This document shows, one piece after another, positions 26,491 through 36,063 of a stretch of DNA of 64,000 bases; positions within the stretch are counted from its first letter, which is position 1, and every line of letters begins with the position of its first letter. A program made the position numbers and the translations under genes. The DNA lies in assembly GCA_016715865.1 (NCBI GenBank), contig JADJXM010000002.1:62001-126000 (forward strand), given 5' to 3'. The notes under the pieces were generated by a model, which was not told where the DNA came from, ran no database searches, and was given only the letters and a program-made list of their open reading frames with translations. The DNA is from Acidobacteriota bacterium. Its GTDB lineage: Bacteria; Acidobacteriota; Blastocatellia; RBC074.

Positions 26491-27408
26491 ATGAAATACC
26501 GGTATTTCACGGCCGATGTATTCACTGACAGGGTTTTCGGCGGTAACCAGCTGGCTGTCTTTCCCGATGGGCGCGAGCTGAGCGATGCTCTTATGCAGAA
26601 GATCGCTCGTGAATTCAATTTTTCAGAGACCGTCTTCGTCTTTCCACCCGAGGATCCTGCCAATACCAGGAAACTGCGCATCTTCACGCCCGAGAACGAA
26701 CTTCCTTTCGCGGGCCATCCGACCGTGGGCACGGCCTTTGTTCTTGCCCATGCCGGTGAGATCCCGCTCGTCGATGACGAAGTGCGAATAGTCTTTGAAG
26801 AAGGTGTCGGGCCTGTCCACGTGAGCATCTTCGGCCGCGACGGTCGTCCAATCTCTTCGCAACTCTCCGCGGCGAAGATGCCCGAGGCCGGCCCGGAGCC
26901 TCCAACTATCGAAGTGCTGGCCGAGACCCTTTCGATCGAACCTTCGGAAATCATCGCAGGTCAGGACGGCCCGCGTACGATCTCCTGCGGAGTCCCTTTC
27001 ATCTTCGTGCCGGTAAAAAGCCTCGATGTTGTGCGCCGGTCGCGGGTCAATCGCACAGCCTGGGACCGGGAGATAGCGAAACACCCCGCGCCTCAGGTCT
27101 TCATCTTCACGCGCGAAACGGAAACTTCAACTGCTCATGTTCATGCTCGTATGTTCGCCCCGTCGATGAATATCGAAGAGGACCCGGCGACGGGCTCGGC
27201 CGCAGCCGCTCTGGCGGGCTATCTGGCGCCGCATAATGATGTGACGGCCGGGACAGTTTGCTGGACGATCGAGCAGGGGTTCGAGATGGGACGTCCGAGC
27301 ATTATTAATCTCGAAGCCGATCTTCGCGACGGAGAAATCTCAGCCGTCCGAGTCGCCGGCCAGTCCGTTATGGTCTGCGAAGGGATGATGGATGTTCCGC
27401 TGAACTGA
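26491..27408 (+). CDS. PhzF-family isomerase/epimerase-like protein
   Basis: The 305-residue protein has the PhzF opening YFTADVFTDRVFGGNQLAVFPDG. FNFSETVFV carries the conserved catalytic Glu46. FTPENELPFAGHPTVGTA (~65-85) and the mirrored second half DPATGSAAAALAGYL complete the double hot-dog-like DapF fold. PhzF enzymes in phenazine makers isomerise dihydro-hydroxyanthranilate; most homologues elsewhere have unknown substrates, and no phenazine genes are here. Cytoplasmic. The ATG follows weakly purine-rich sequence. The stop is 24 bases before the start of the kinase gene. Confidence 0.92.
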   Translation: MKYRYFTADVFTDRVFGGNQLAVFPDGRELSDALMQKIAREFNFSETVFVFPPEDPANTRKLRIFTPENELPFAGHPTVGTAFVLAHAGEIPLVDDEVRIVFEEGVGPVHVSIFGRDGRPISSQLSAAKMPEAGPEPPTIEVLAETLSIEPSEIIAGQDGPRTISCGVPFIFVPVKSLDVVRRSRVNRTAWDREIAKHPAPQVFIFTRETETSTAHVHARMFAPSMNIEEDPATGSAAAALAGYLAPHNDVTAGTVCWTIEQGFEMGRPSIINLEADLRDGEISAVRVAGQSVMVCEGMMDVPLN

Positions 27409-27432
27409 TTTTTGACGGCCGGGCTGATTGTT

Positions 27433-28599
27433 ATGGCGATTGAATCCCGGATTGCAGGATACATTGTCGCAGTTGTGATCAATCTGGCGATCGTCTGCCT
27501 GCTCGCTCCCTTTCATCAACAGCTCAGTTCGACGACCGTGGCTTTGACCATGTTGCTTGCAGTGTTGTTGATCGCAACGGTCTGGGGAAGCTCACCCGCC
27601 TATCTGGCCTCAGTCCTGGCTATGCTCTGTTTCAACTTCTTCTTTCTTCCTCCCGTCGGCACGTTTCATATCGCAGATCTCCAGAATTGGATCGCCTTGT
27701 TGACCTTTCTGATAACTTCACTGGTGGTTGGCCGGTTATCGGCGCAGGCCAAAAAGCGGGCCGCCATCGCCGAGGCCGGAAGAAAAGAGGTCGAGCGTCT
27801 GTACGAGGAGTTGAAGTCGGCCTTTGAGCGCGCCAGTGAGGCCGAAGCCCTGAAACGAAGCGAGCAATTGAAGACCGCGCTCCTTGACGCCGTCACGCAC
27901 GATCTGAGGACGCCTCTCACATCGATCAAAATGTCCGTCACGACACTGCTTGCGGAGCGAAATTCTCCCACTACTCCTGTACTTGATACTGATGGTGATA
28001 ACGAGCTGCTGGAGGTGATCAACCAGGAAACTGACCGCCTCAATCATTTCATCGAGGGAATGGTCGAGCTGGCGAAGCTCGAAGCGGGAGATCTGCATCT
28101 GCGTCGCAACTGGGGCGCCATCGATGAGATCATCGAAACGGCTTCAACAAGAGCTGCTCAACTGCTGCGCCGGCATCGGTTGTCAGTTCAACTGGAAAAA
28201 GAACTCCCGTCGGTCAGAGTCGACAACCGGGCGCTGGCTGAAGTCGTTTATACACTCCTCGACAATGCCGCCAAATATTCACCGCCGGATTCAACCATTC
28301 TGATCTCTGCCCGGCAGCAGACCGGGGGATTGATCGAGATCGCTGTCACGGATGAGGGGACAGGGATACCCAATGAGCTGCGCGAACGTGTCTTCGATAA
28401 ATTCTTCAGGGGCATGGCGTCGGATGGACAGTCCAGGATGACCGGTGGGATCGGCATGGGTCTTGCCATCGCTCGTGGAATAGTCGAAGCTCATGGAGGG
28501 CGGATCTGGATCGAGGATGGCCCGACCGGCCACGGGACGATGGTCGTTTTTACGATTCCCGTCGGAGATAAAGAAAGCGTCGGTGAATCAGACGATTGA
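27433..28599 (+). CDS. DUF4118 sensor histidine kinase (KdpD C-terminal half)
   Basis: The 388-residue membrane kinase starts with four hydrophobic segments (~8-105) of the DUF4118 type that KdpD carries in mid-protein, including CFNFFFLPPVGTFHI. A coiled linker (~110-145), HisKA with a canonical DAVTHDLRTPLTSI box (His156) and a complete HATPase_c follow (YTLLDNAAKYSPP, VTDEGTGIPNELRERVFDKF, GGIGMGLAIARGIVEAHGG). It lacks the N-terminal KdpD/USP part, which is encoded separately at 36064. It should autophosphorylate and pass phosphate to KdpE, 38 bases downstream. The ATG at 27433 is preferred; a TTG at 27412 is also in frame. Neither has a clear ribosome site. Confidence 0.88.
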   Translation: MAIESRIAGYIVAVVINLAIVCLLAPFHQQLSSTTVALTMLLAVLLIATVWGSSPAYLASVLAMLCFNFFFLPPVGTFHIADLQNWIALLTFLITSLVVGRLSAQAKKRAAIAEAGRKEVERLYEELKSAFERASEAEALKRSEQLKTALLDAVTHDLRTPLTSIKMSVTTLLAERNSPTTPVLDTDGDNELLEVINQETDRLNHFIEGMVELAKLEAGDLHLRRNWGAIDEIIETASTRAAQLLRRHRLSVQLEKELPSVRVDNRALAEVVYTLLDNAAKYSPPDSTILISARQQTGGLIEIAVTDEGTGIPNELRERVFDKFFRGMASDGQSRMTGGIGMGLAIARGIVEAHGGRIWIEDGPTGHGTMVVFTIPVGDKESVGESDD

Positions 28600-28637
28600 T
28601 AACCAGTGATCCTCCAGCCGCATCCGGTGACTGAAAA

Positions 28638-29339
<702 letters not shown>

Positions 29340-29350
29340 ATCACCTCCCG

Positions 29351-29393
29351 CATCCTTATAAATTCTTTATTCCTCCCTTACGCCATCCTTATC
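29351..29393 (+). promoter_or_regulatory. Candidate operator: direct repeat before the kdp structural genes
   Basis: CATCCTTAT occurs at 29351-29359 and again at 29384-29392, 33 bases apart, about three helical turns. OmpR-type regulators bind direct repeats on one face of the helix. The pair lies in the 113-base gap between kdpE and the genes leading to kdpFABC, the only sizeable non-coding gap before the transporter. The match to any known KdpE site was not established. Confidence 0.35.
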
Positions 29394-29452
29394 AGTTCAT
29401 CGGTACTATCTTCCTGATTGGTGATGATTCTGTATTTACCAGAGGGGGATAT

Positions 29453-29767
29453 ATGAACGCGATGAGACGTGATGAAAGATATATTCAGACTGATGGCACT
29501 CACCATCCGCTGGAAGCCGGTTCCTATCGAAGTCGATACTGGGTCTGGGTCGGAGTCTTCGTCGGTATGGTCGGCGGCACTTTATTACCGTTAACCGGAT
29601 TGATTATGATGACATTTGCGTGGTTCTTTGGCGATTTGAATTCAACTCTCAATAGAATAGGTTCGATGCTTCTGATGACGACCATTCCGCTGCTTATCTT
29701 TGGCGGCTATTGTCTGGATATAGTCGATAAGGCTAAATCCAAACCAGACGAAGAGAACGAAGAGTAG
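29453..29767 (+). CDS. Small two-helix membrane protein in the kdp locus, unknown
   Basis: A 104-residue protein with a polar N-terminal ~28 residues, two transmembrane helices (~29-55, VWVGVFVGMVGGTLLPL and following; ~69-90, MLLMTTIPLLIFGGYCL) and an acidic C-terminal tail ending in PDEENEE. AGAGGGGGAT precedes the ATG at ideal spacing, so it is likely translated well. I do not recognise a family. It is the first gene after the putative kdp operator and is followed six bases later by the porin gene, so it probably belongs to the potassium operon. Confidence 0.75.
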   Translation: MNAMRRDERYIQTDGTHHPLEAGSYRSRYWVWVGVFVGMVGGTLLPLTGLIMMTFAWFFGDLNSTLNRIGSMLLMTTIPLLIFGGYCLDIVDKAKSKPDEENEE

Positions 29768-29773
29768 GACATT

Positions 29774-31252
29774 ATGTTCAGGAGAAATTACCCGGTCCGA
29801 ACGGTATTACCCATGGGAGTATTGCTGCTGTTGCTGTTATTCGCTTCGGCCACGGCGCAGGATTCGTCAAAAAACGAATCGTCGGCGACCGATCCTGTTG
29901 AATCCGGTGCGCGGTCCGATCGCGCTGATGATGCAAGCGTCGAGATGCTGAAGGCCGTGCTGGATGAACTCAGGCAGTTGCGGCAGACAGTCGCTCGACT
30001 CGAGGAACGAATCGGCCGTTTGGAATCGGAAAGAGACGGCGGCGCAGATTCATCAGTCAGGCATGATACTCCCGGACCGCGCCTGCAATCGACTGATCCC
30101 GATAGATTGTCCGCCAGCGACCGTGAGGCCATGTCTTTCTATCGTGATATGACATTCAACTTTATGCTTGATGGTTCATATAGCTACAATTTCAACCGGC
30201 CGATCGGCGGAGTCAACCTTTTGCGTGCTTATGATCCATTGAGCAATAATTTCAATCTCAACCAGGCGGCGGTGATCATTGAAAAGGCGCCGAATGTAGA
30301 GGCCGGGCGCCGTTTCGGCATGCGACTGGACCTGCAATTCGGGCAAGCGACTGAGACCGTACAGGGAAATGCAGCAAATGAACCCCGCCCCCAGGCCTAT
30401 CGCCATGTCTGGCAGGCTTATGGAACTTATGTCGCCCCGATAGGCAGGGGGGTGACCGTTGATTTCGGCAAATTCGCCGGTTCGCTCGGCTATGAAACCA
30501 ACTATACAAAAGACAATTTCAATTACTCGCGGGCCTTTTTCTTTAATTATCTGCCATTTTATCACTTCGGATTCAGGGCAACGTATCCTGTCAACGAAAA
30601 GTTGACGGCCGCTTACTGGCTGGTCAATGGGGCTAATCAATCAGAGGATTTCAACGGATTCAAGTCCCAGGCGCTGCTCCTGACTTACAAACCGATCAGC
30701 AAAATCACCTGGCAGGCCAATTATTACGCCGGACAGGAACAGCGAGACCGCCTTCCGGCGCTCAATCCGGGGATCGCCGTCCTGCCGACTCAACCCGGCC
30801 TCTCGACGGATGTCGTTCGACCGATGAATCGGGGACGTTTTCATGTCATCGATTCATATCTGACATTCAATGCAACCGACAAGTTAACGCTGGCGATTGA
30901 AGGCGACTATGCGGTAAACCGTATCCAACGCGATTCCGCGCCGTCACGCGTGACGGGTGGCGCAGCTTATGCAAGGTATCAATTAAAGTCGCAGGTCGCT
31001 CTGGCCGGACGGTTTGAATATCTGTCCGATCGTGGAGGACTCTTCAGCGGAGCGACACAGGCGTTGAAGGAAGCCACGCTGACAGCTGATTACAAACTGG
31101 CGGAAGGTTTTCTGCTGCGCACGGAATGGCGCCGAGACTACTCCAATCAGCTGTTCTTTCTCTCCGACCGGCCGGGAGCTTTGAAGCAGCAGCAGACTAC
31201 TGCAACGCTCGGATTGATCTGGTGGATGGGACGCAAGGAAGGAAACTGGTAG
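29774..31252 (+). CDS. Outer-membrane beta-barrel porin in the kdp operon
   Basis: The 492-residue protein has a signal peptide (~1-29, ending ASATAQ), a Ser/Asp-rich stretch, a short coiled coil (~58-80: MLKAVLDELRQLRQTVARLE) as in porins that bind peptidoglycan or trimerise, then ~360 residues of alternating beta strands (FNFMLDGSYSYNFNRPIGGV, ATLTADYKLAEGFLLRTEWRRDY) closing the barrel with LGLIWWMG. It resembles the putative outer-membrane porins (BBP2/OmpL-like) of Bacteroidetes and Acidobacteria. Placed directly before kdpFABC, it may let potassium or another ion cross the outer membrane when external potassium is low. That role is inference. Confidence 0.82.
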   Translation: MFRRNYPVRTVLPMGVLLLLLLFASATAQDSSKNESSATDPVESGARSDRADDASVEMLKAVLDELRQLRQTVARLEERIGRLESERDGGADSSVRHDTPGPRLQSTDPDRLSASDREAMSFYRDMTFNFMLDGSYSYNFNRPIGGVNLLRAYDPLSNNFNLNQAAVIIEKAPNVEAGRRFGMRLDLQFGQATETVQGNAANEPRPQAYRHVWQAYGTYVAPIGRGVTVDFGKFAGSLGYETNYTKDNFNYSRAFFFNYLPFYHFGFRATYPVNEKLTAAYWLVNGANQSEDFNGFKSQALLLTYKPISKITWQANYYAGQEQRDRLPALNPGIAVLPTQPGLSTDVVRPMNRGRFHVIDSYLTFNATDKLTLAIEGDYAVNRIQRDSAPSRVTGGAAYARYQLKSQVALAGRFEYLSDRGGLFSGATQALKEATLTADYKLAEGFLLRTEWRRDYSNQLFFLSDRPGALKQQQTTATLGLIWWMGRKEGNW

Positions 31253-31268
31253 ACGACAGGGAGGCCAA

Positions 31269-31355
31269 ATGCAGGACCTGATTTTTATTACTGCCACGAT
31301 TTTGTTCTTTCTGATCTCGGCCGCGTATGTGCGAGCCTGCGATCGAATGAAGTGA
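31269..31355 (+). CDS. 28-residue membrane peptide upstream of kdpF
   Basis: The peptide consists of a short acidic start (MQDL), one hydrophobic helix (IFITATILFFLISAAYV) and a basic end (RACDRMK). GGGAGG lies about five bases before the ATG, and the frame ends 13 bases before kdpF, which has a similar size and shape. The clean ribosome site and operon position support a real gene. It could be a second KdpF-like stabiliser of the KdpFABC complex; no family is assigned. Confidence 0.65.
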   Translation: MQDLIFITATILFFLISAAYVRACDRMK

Positions 31356-31368
31356 AAGGATAGCGATC

Positions 31369-31458
31369 ATGAACCTCGAATCGATTCTTTCCCTGATTAC
31401 AGCGGTGTTGCTGCTGATCTATCTCGGCTATGCGCTGCTCAGGCCTGAAAAATTCTGA
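31369..31458 (+). CDS. kdpF: KdpF, small subunit of the potassium-transporting ATPase
   Basis: This 29-residue peptide (MNLESILSLITAVLLLIYL then GYALLRPEKF) has the single helix and the YALLRPEKF ending typical of KdpF. KdpF sits against KdpA in the inner membrane and stabilises the complex. AAAGGA lies upstream of the ATG. It is in the standard place, 15 bases before kdpA. Confidence 0.93.
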   Translation: MNLESILSLITAVLLLIYLGYALLRPEKF

Positions 31459-31473
31459 GAACTGGATAACTAT

Positions 31474-33252
31474 ATGACAGTCAATGGATGGCTACAGATC
31501 CTGATTTTTTTTGCCGCCGTTTTCGCAATGACCAGACCGGTGGGGATATACCTGGCACGCGTTTTCAGCGGTGAGCGCACTTTTGCTGATACTGTTTTGC
31601 GTCCCTTCGAGAAGCTGCTCTACAGGGTATGCGGCGTCGATGAGAAACATGAGATGCGGTGGACAGAATACGCAGCGGCCATGCTGGTCTTCAGTCTGGT
31701 GACGATGCTCGTCCTTTATCTTTTACAGCGCACCCAGCGGTATCTGCCGCTCAATCCGCAAAAACTCCCCAACGTTCCGCCTCATCAGGCATTCAATACG
31801 GCCGCGTCTTTCACTTCCAATACCAACTGGCAGAGTTATGCCGGAGAGACCACCATGAGCTATCTGACGCAGATGGCTGGATTGGCCTACCAGAATTTTG
31901 TTTCCGCGGCGGTCGGTATGTGCATAGCCCTTGCGCTGATTCGTGGGATAGCGAGGCGGGAGACCGATAAGCTCGGGAATTTCTGGGTCGATCTGGTCCG
32001 AGCGACACTTTACGTGCTGCTCCCGATCTCCTTATTGGCGGCATTGTTTTTCGTCTCTCAGGGAGTGGTCCAGAATTTCAAGTCATATGACACGGTCAAG
32101 CTGGTCGATTCGCCGTCGGTAAGCAGGAGCGAAGAAGAGGTGCTGGAAGCGACTGGTGCGGTCAGCGAACAAGTGATCGCCCAGGGGCCTGTCGCCTCTC
32201 AACTCGCCATCAAGATGCTGGGCACCAATGGCGGTGGATTCTTCAACGCCAACTCGGCACATCCTTTTGAAAATCCGACGCCGCTCTCGAATTTCGTCGA
32301 GATATTTCTGATCTTTCTGATTCCTGCGGGGCTGACATACACATTGGGATTGATGACTGGATCGCAGCGTCATGGGTGGGCCGTCTTTGCCGCCATGTCG
32401 ATTCTGTTTTTCGCCGGTGTTCTGGTTGCCTACCAGGCCGAGGCGAGGGGCAACCCGATTTTCCCCGCGAATATCGACCTTCAAGCCGGCAGGCAGCAGG
32501 CCGGCGGTAATATGGAAGGAAAGGAAGTGCGTTTTGGCATTGCCAACTCGGCGCTCTTTGCAACGGTCACGACGAATGCATCGTGCGGCGCCGTCAATTC
32601 CATGCATGATTCATTCCTGCCGCTGGGAGGACTGGTACCGATGGTCAATATTCAGCTAGGTGAGGTCATTTTCGGAGGCGTTGGAGCGGGAATGTATGGA
32701 ATGCTGATCTTTGTCATTCTCTCAGTATTCATTGCCGGATTGATGGTCGGTCGAACGCCGGAATATATGGGCAAGAAGGTCGAACCGTTCGATGTCAAAA
32801 TGGCCATGCTGTACATCCTGATTTTTCCGTTGGTGGTGCTGGTTCTGACGGCTGTCTCCGTCTTGTCAGCGAACTTCGGATTGAGCTCGCTGAACAACAG
32901 CGGGCCGCATGGGCTGTCGGAGATTCTGTATGCTTTCACCTCCGCGGCGGGGAATAACGGGTCGGCGTTTGCCGGACTTAATGCCAACACGCCCTGGTAC
33001 AACACCACTCTCGGTTTGAGCATGCTGGTGGGACGCTTTTTGATGATCATTCCGGTATTGGCGATCGCGGGGAACCTGGCGGGCAAGAAGCGCGTGCCGC
33101 CCAGCCTGGGCACATTCCCCGTGACCACGCCGTTGTTCACGGTCCTGCTTGTCAGTGTGATCCTGGTTGTCGGAGCATTGACCTTTTTTCCCGTTCTGAG
33201 CCTGGGGCCGATTGTCGAGCATCTGTTGATGAATTCCGGCAAGGTGTTTTAG
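31474..33252 (+). CDS. kdpA: KdpA, potassium-binding channel-like subunit
   Basis: The 592-residue membrane protein carries the four pore loops of KdpA: FTSNTNWQSYAGE (~110-122), GTNGGGFFNANSAHPFENP (~249-267), TTNASCGAVNSMHD (~365-378) and AAGNNGSAFAGLN (~490-502). These line the selectivity filter that takes potassium from the periplasm before KdpB drives it inward. Length is in the usual range. About ten transmembrane helices are evident. It begins 15 bases after kdpF. All filter motifs appear intact. Confidence 0.96.
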   Translation: MTVNGWLQILIFFAAVFAMTRPVGIYLARVFSGERTFADTVLRPFEKLLYRVCGVDEKHEMRWTEYAAAMLVFSLVTMLVLYLLQRTQRYLPLNPQKLPNVPPHQAFNTAASFTSNTNWQSYAGETTMSYLTQMAGLAYQNFVSAAVGMCIALALIRGIARRETDKLGNFWVDLVRATLYVLLPISLLAALFFVSQGVVQNFKSYDTVKLVDSPSVSRSEEEVLEATGAVSEQVIAQGPVASQLAIKMLGTNGGGFFNANSAHPFENPTPLSNFVEIFLIFLIPAGLTYTLGLMTGSQRHGWAVFAAMSILFFAGVLVAYQAEARGNPIFPANIDLQAGRQQAGGNMEGKEVRFGIANSALFATVTTNASCGAVNSMHDSFLPLGGLVPMVNIQLGEVIFGGVGAGMYGMLIFVILSVFIAGLMVGRTPEYMGKKVEPFDVKMAMLYILIFPLVVLVLTAVSVLSANFGLSSLNNSGPHGLSEILYAFTSAAGNNGSAFAGLNANTPWYNTTLGLSMLVGRFLMIIPVLAIAGNLAGKKRVPPSLGTFPVTTPLFTVLLVSVILVVGALTFFPVLSLGPIVEHLLMNSGKVF

Positions 33253-33288
33253 GTTCAGCGATGATTCATTGAGTTCAGAGGTTTATCA

Positions 33289-35328
33289 ATGTCGAAAAAA
33301 AGAAAGACCGCTCTCTGGAATTCAAGCATTGTATTGCGCGCACTGATCGACGCGATTCGCAAGCTCAGGCCGCGCCAGATGTCGAGAAATCCCGTCATGT
33401 TCGTGGTTGAAGTGGGGTGCGTCATGACATCTCTGCTCCTCATTCGTGATCTCGCGACTGGGGTTCCGGGTGTCGGCTTTGCGTTGCAGATCACGCTCTG
33501 GTTGTGGTTCACCGTCCTGTTTGCCAATTTCGCTGAAGCCATGGCTGAAGGGCGTGGCAAGGCGCAAGCCGACACCCTGCGCAAAGCGAAGACGGAAACC
33601 ATGGCGAACCGGCTGCTGCCGGGCGGTCAAGTAGAACAGGTGCCGGCGCCAAAGTTACGCAAAGGCGACATCGTCGTTGTCTCGGCCGGAGAATTTATTC
33701 CTGGAGATGGCGAAGTTATCGAAGGCGTGGCCTCGGTCGATGAGTCGGCGATCACCGGTGAGTCGGCGCCGGTCATTCGCGAAGCAGGCGGGGACCGTTC
33801 CGCAGTGACGGGAGGGACGCGTGTCCTTTCGGATCATCTCAAGATCCGCATCACCTCGAATCCCGGAGAGACATTTATTGATCGAATGATCGCCCTGGTG
33901 GAAGGGGCTGAACGACAGAAAACGCCGAATGAAATCGCGCTCAACATTCTGCTCGCCGGCCTGACCATCATATTTTTACTGGCCGTCGTCACACTGCAGC
34001 CGTTTGCCATCTATTCCGGCGCTCAGCAGACGATCTTCGTGCTCGTCTCATTACTGGTCTGTTTGATTCCGACGACGATCGGAGGGCTGCTTTCCGCTAT
34101 CGGAATCGCAGGCATGGACAGGCTGATTCAGCACAACGTGCTGGCCATGTCGGGCCGGGCAGTCGAGGCGGCGGGAGATGTCAACACTTTGCTGCTCGAT
34201 AAAACGGGAACAATCACACTCGGCAACCGGCAGGCCTCTGAGTTCATCCCCTTGAACGGCGTGGATGATCTGGAACTGGCCGACGCGGCACAACTTTCTT
34301 CCCTGGCTGATGAAACACCCGAGGGCCGATCGATTGTTGTTCTGGCCAAAGAGAAGTATGGCCTTCGAGGTCGTGAGCTCGAATCTCACGAAGCCCGTTT
34401 CATCCCATTTACTGCGCAGACCCGCATGTCAGGCGTCGACTATGGTGGCCGTCAAATACGCAAAGGCGCCGTCGATTCGATCGATAAATATATCAACTCT
34501 CTCGGCGGAACATTACCGGGACAGATGAAGGAGATTGTCGAACGTGTATCGAAAGAGGGAGGAACCCCGCTGGCTGTCGCCGAGAACCATCGCCCGCTCG
34601 GAGTCATCTATCTGAAAGACATCGTCAAGGGCGGTATGCGCGAACGTTTCGATCAGTTGCGCGCCATGGGCATCCGAACCGTGATGATCACGGGAGATAA
34701 TCCGTTGACCGCCGCGACGATTGCCCGCGAAGCCGGGGTCGATGATTATCTGGCCGAGGCCACTCCTGAAGACAAGATGAATCTGATCAAAAGGGAGCAG
34801 GCGGAGGGACGCCTGGTCGCCATGACCGGCGACGGAACCAATGATGCCCCGGCGCTGGCACAGGCAGACGTCGGAGTAGCCATGAACACCGGCACCCAGG
34901 CGGCAAAGGAAGCCGGCAATATGGTGGATCTCGATTCAAATCCTACCAAGCTCATCGAAATCGTCGAGATCGGCAAACAACTGCTCATGACACGAGGCGC
35001 TCTGACGACATTTTCCATCGCCAACGACGTCGCCAAATATTTCGCCATCATCCCGGCGATGTTTGTCGGTGCTTTTCCGGTGCTCGATGCCCTGAACATC
35101 ATGAAACTCGCCACGCCGCAATCGGCGATTCTCTCAGCGGTGATCTTTAACGCCCTGGTTATTATCGCTCTGATCCCGCTCGCGCTGAGTGGCATCTCCT
35201 ATCGCCCCATGAGCGCACAGGCACTGTTGCAGCGAAATATGCTGATTTACGGTGTGGGCGGACTGATCGCTCCGTTTATCGGGATCAAGATTATTGACAT
35301 GATCATCACCGCTCTTGGAATTGTATAA
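33289..35328 (+). CDS. kdpB: KdpB, P-type ATPase subunit
   Basis: The 679-residue subunit hydrolyses ATP to power potassium uptake. It has the actuator loop SAITGESAPVI, phosphorylation motif DKTGT with Asp304, nucleotide-binding region KGAVDSIDKYI, hinge GDGTNDAPALAQADVGVAM, and a C-terminal membrane part ending IDMIITALGIV. GAGG precedes the ATG. The stop TAA (35326-35328) lies only a few bases before a strange T-run/GC-run block. The protein reaches its natural end, so that block does not truncate it. Confidence 0.96.
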   Translation: MSKKRKTALWNSSIVLRALIDAIRKLRPRQMSRNPVMFVVEVGCVMTSLLLIRDLATGVPGVGFALQITLWLWFTVLFANFAEAMAEGRGKAQADTLRKAKTETMANRLLPGGQVEQVPAPKLRKGDIVVVSAGEFIPGDGEVIEGVASVDESAITGESAPVIREAGGDRSAVTGGTRVLSDHLKIRITSNPGETFIDRMIALVEGAERQKTPNEIALNILLAGLTIIFLLAVVTLQPFAIYSGAQQTIFVLVSLLVCLIPTTIGGLLSAIGIAGMDRLIQHNVLAMSGRAVEAAGDVNTLLLDKTGTITLGNRQASEFIPLNGVDDLELADAAQLSSLADETPEGRSIVVLAKEKYGLRGRELESHEARFIPFTAQTRMSGVDYGGRQIRKGAVDSIDKYINSLGGTLPGQMKEIVERVSKEGGTPLAVAENHRPLGVIYLKDIVKGGMRERFDQLRAMGIRTVMITGDNPLTAATIAREAGVDDYLAEATPEDKMNLIKREQAEGRLVAMTGDGTNDAPALAQADVGVAMNTGTQAAKEAGNMVDLDSNPTKLIEIVEIGKQLLMTRGALTTFSIANDVAKYFAIIPAMFVGAFPVLDALNIMKLATPQSAILSAVIFNALVIIALIPLALSGISYRPMSAQALLQRNMLIYGVGGLIAPFIGIKIIDMIITALGIV

Positions 35329-35329
35329 A

Positions 35330-35413
35330 ACTTTTTTTTTTGTTTTTTTTTTTTTCCCCGCCCGCCCCGCGGGGCCGCCGGGGGCGTGGGGGCTGTGGGC
35401 GGCGCGCGGGCCC
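35330..35413. other. Anomalous T-run followed by GC-only block between kdpB and kdpC
   Basis: Bases 35332-35355 are T except for a single G. Bases 35356-35413 are then almost entirely G and C (for example CCCCGCCCGCCCCGCGGGG). Nothing else in the window has this composition. It looks like a sequencing or assembly artefact patched into the operon, perhaps at a contig join; a true hairpin-type feature is less likely. A ribosome site for kdpC is intact further downstream. Confidence 0.7.
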
Positions 35414-35483
35414 ATTAAATACTGTGGAAACTTAAGTGACAGAGTACCAGGTATTTCAACTTATTGATGTTCGAGGATGTCAT

Positions 35484-36059
35484 ATGAAACATATCAAAAC
35501 AGCTTTCCTCATGACGCTTGCGACATTATTACTGACAGGGCTGGTCTATCCCCTGATCGTCACCGGCCTGTCACAGGCCATTTTCCATGACAGGGCGAAT
35601 GGTCAACTTATTACTCGAAACGGGCAGACTGTGGGCTCGAAATTGATTGGGCAGCCATTCTCTTCCGCGGGCTATTTTAGACCGCGGCCTTCGGCAGCAG
35701 GTGCAACGGGTTATGATGCCGGCGCTTCAACTGGATCGAATCTCGGGCCAACCAGTAAAAAATTGCTGGACCGGGTGAAGGCCGATACTGAAAAGTTGCA
35801 ACTGGAAAATGCCGGCGTCGCCATCCCTGTCGACCTGGTCACCGCTTCCGGATCGGGCCTCGATCCTCACATCACACCGGCGGCGGCTGAATTCCAGACT
35901 CCACGGGTCGCGCGTGAACGCGGCATCGATGACGAAGTAGTCAAAAGGCTCGTCGAAGAATTCAGGGAGGGACGCGCTCTCGGCATCTTCGGCGAGGCAC
36001 GCGTCAATGTATTATTGCTCAATCTCGCTCTGGATGAGCGGTTTCCTTTGAGGCCATAG
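35484..36059 (+). CDS. kdpC: KdpC, potassium-transporting ATPase subunit C
   Basis: The 191-residue protein has one N-terminal membrane helix (MTLATLLLTGLVYPLIV), then the KdpC motifs GSKLIGQPF, YFRPRPSAAGATGYD and SGSGLDPHITPAAA, and an end NVLLLNLAL. KdpC faces the periplasm and helps KdpA and KdpB couple. The ATG at 35484 is chosen over 35436 because GAGGA lies upstream and the helix then starts right after the Met. It follows the anomalous block and is four bases from the next gene. Confidence 0.95.
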   Translation: MKHIKTAFLMTLATLLLTGLVYPLIVTGLSQAIFHDRANGQLITRNGQTVGSKLIGQPFSSAGYFRPRPSAAGATGYDAGASTGSNLGPTSKKLLDRVKADTEKLQLENAGVAIPVDLVTASGSGLDPHITPAAAEFQTPRVARERGIDDEVVKRLVEEFREGRALGIFGEARVNVLLLNLALDERFPLRP

Positions 36060-36063
36060 CCAG

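Noticed and set aside
35329..35413. Intrinsic terminator after kdpB
   Set aside because: The T-run comes before the GC-rich part on the coding strand, the wrong order for a terminator, and composition points to an artefact.
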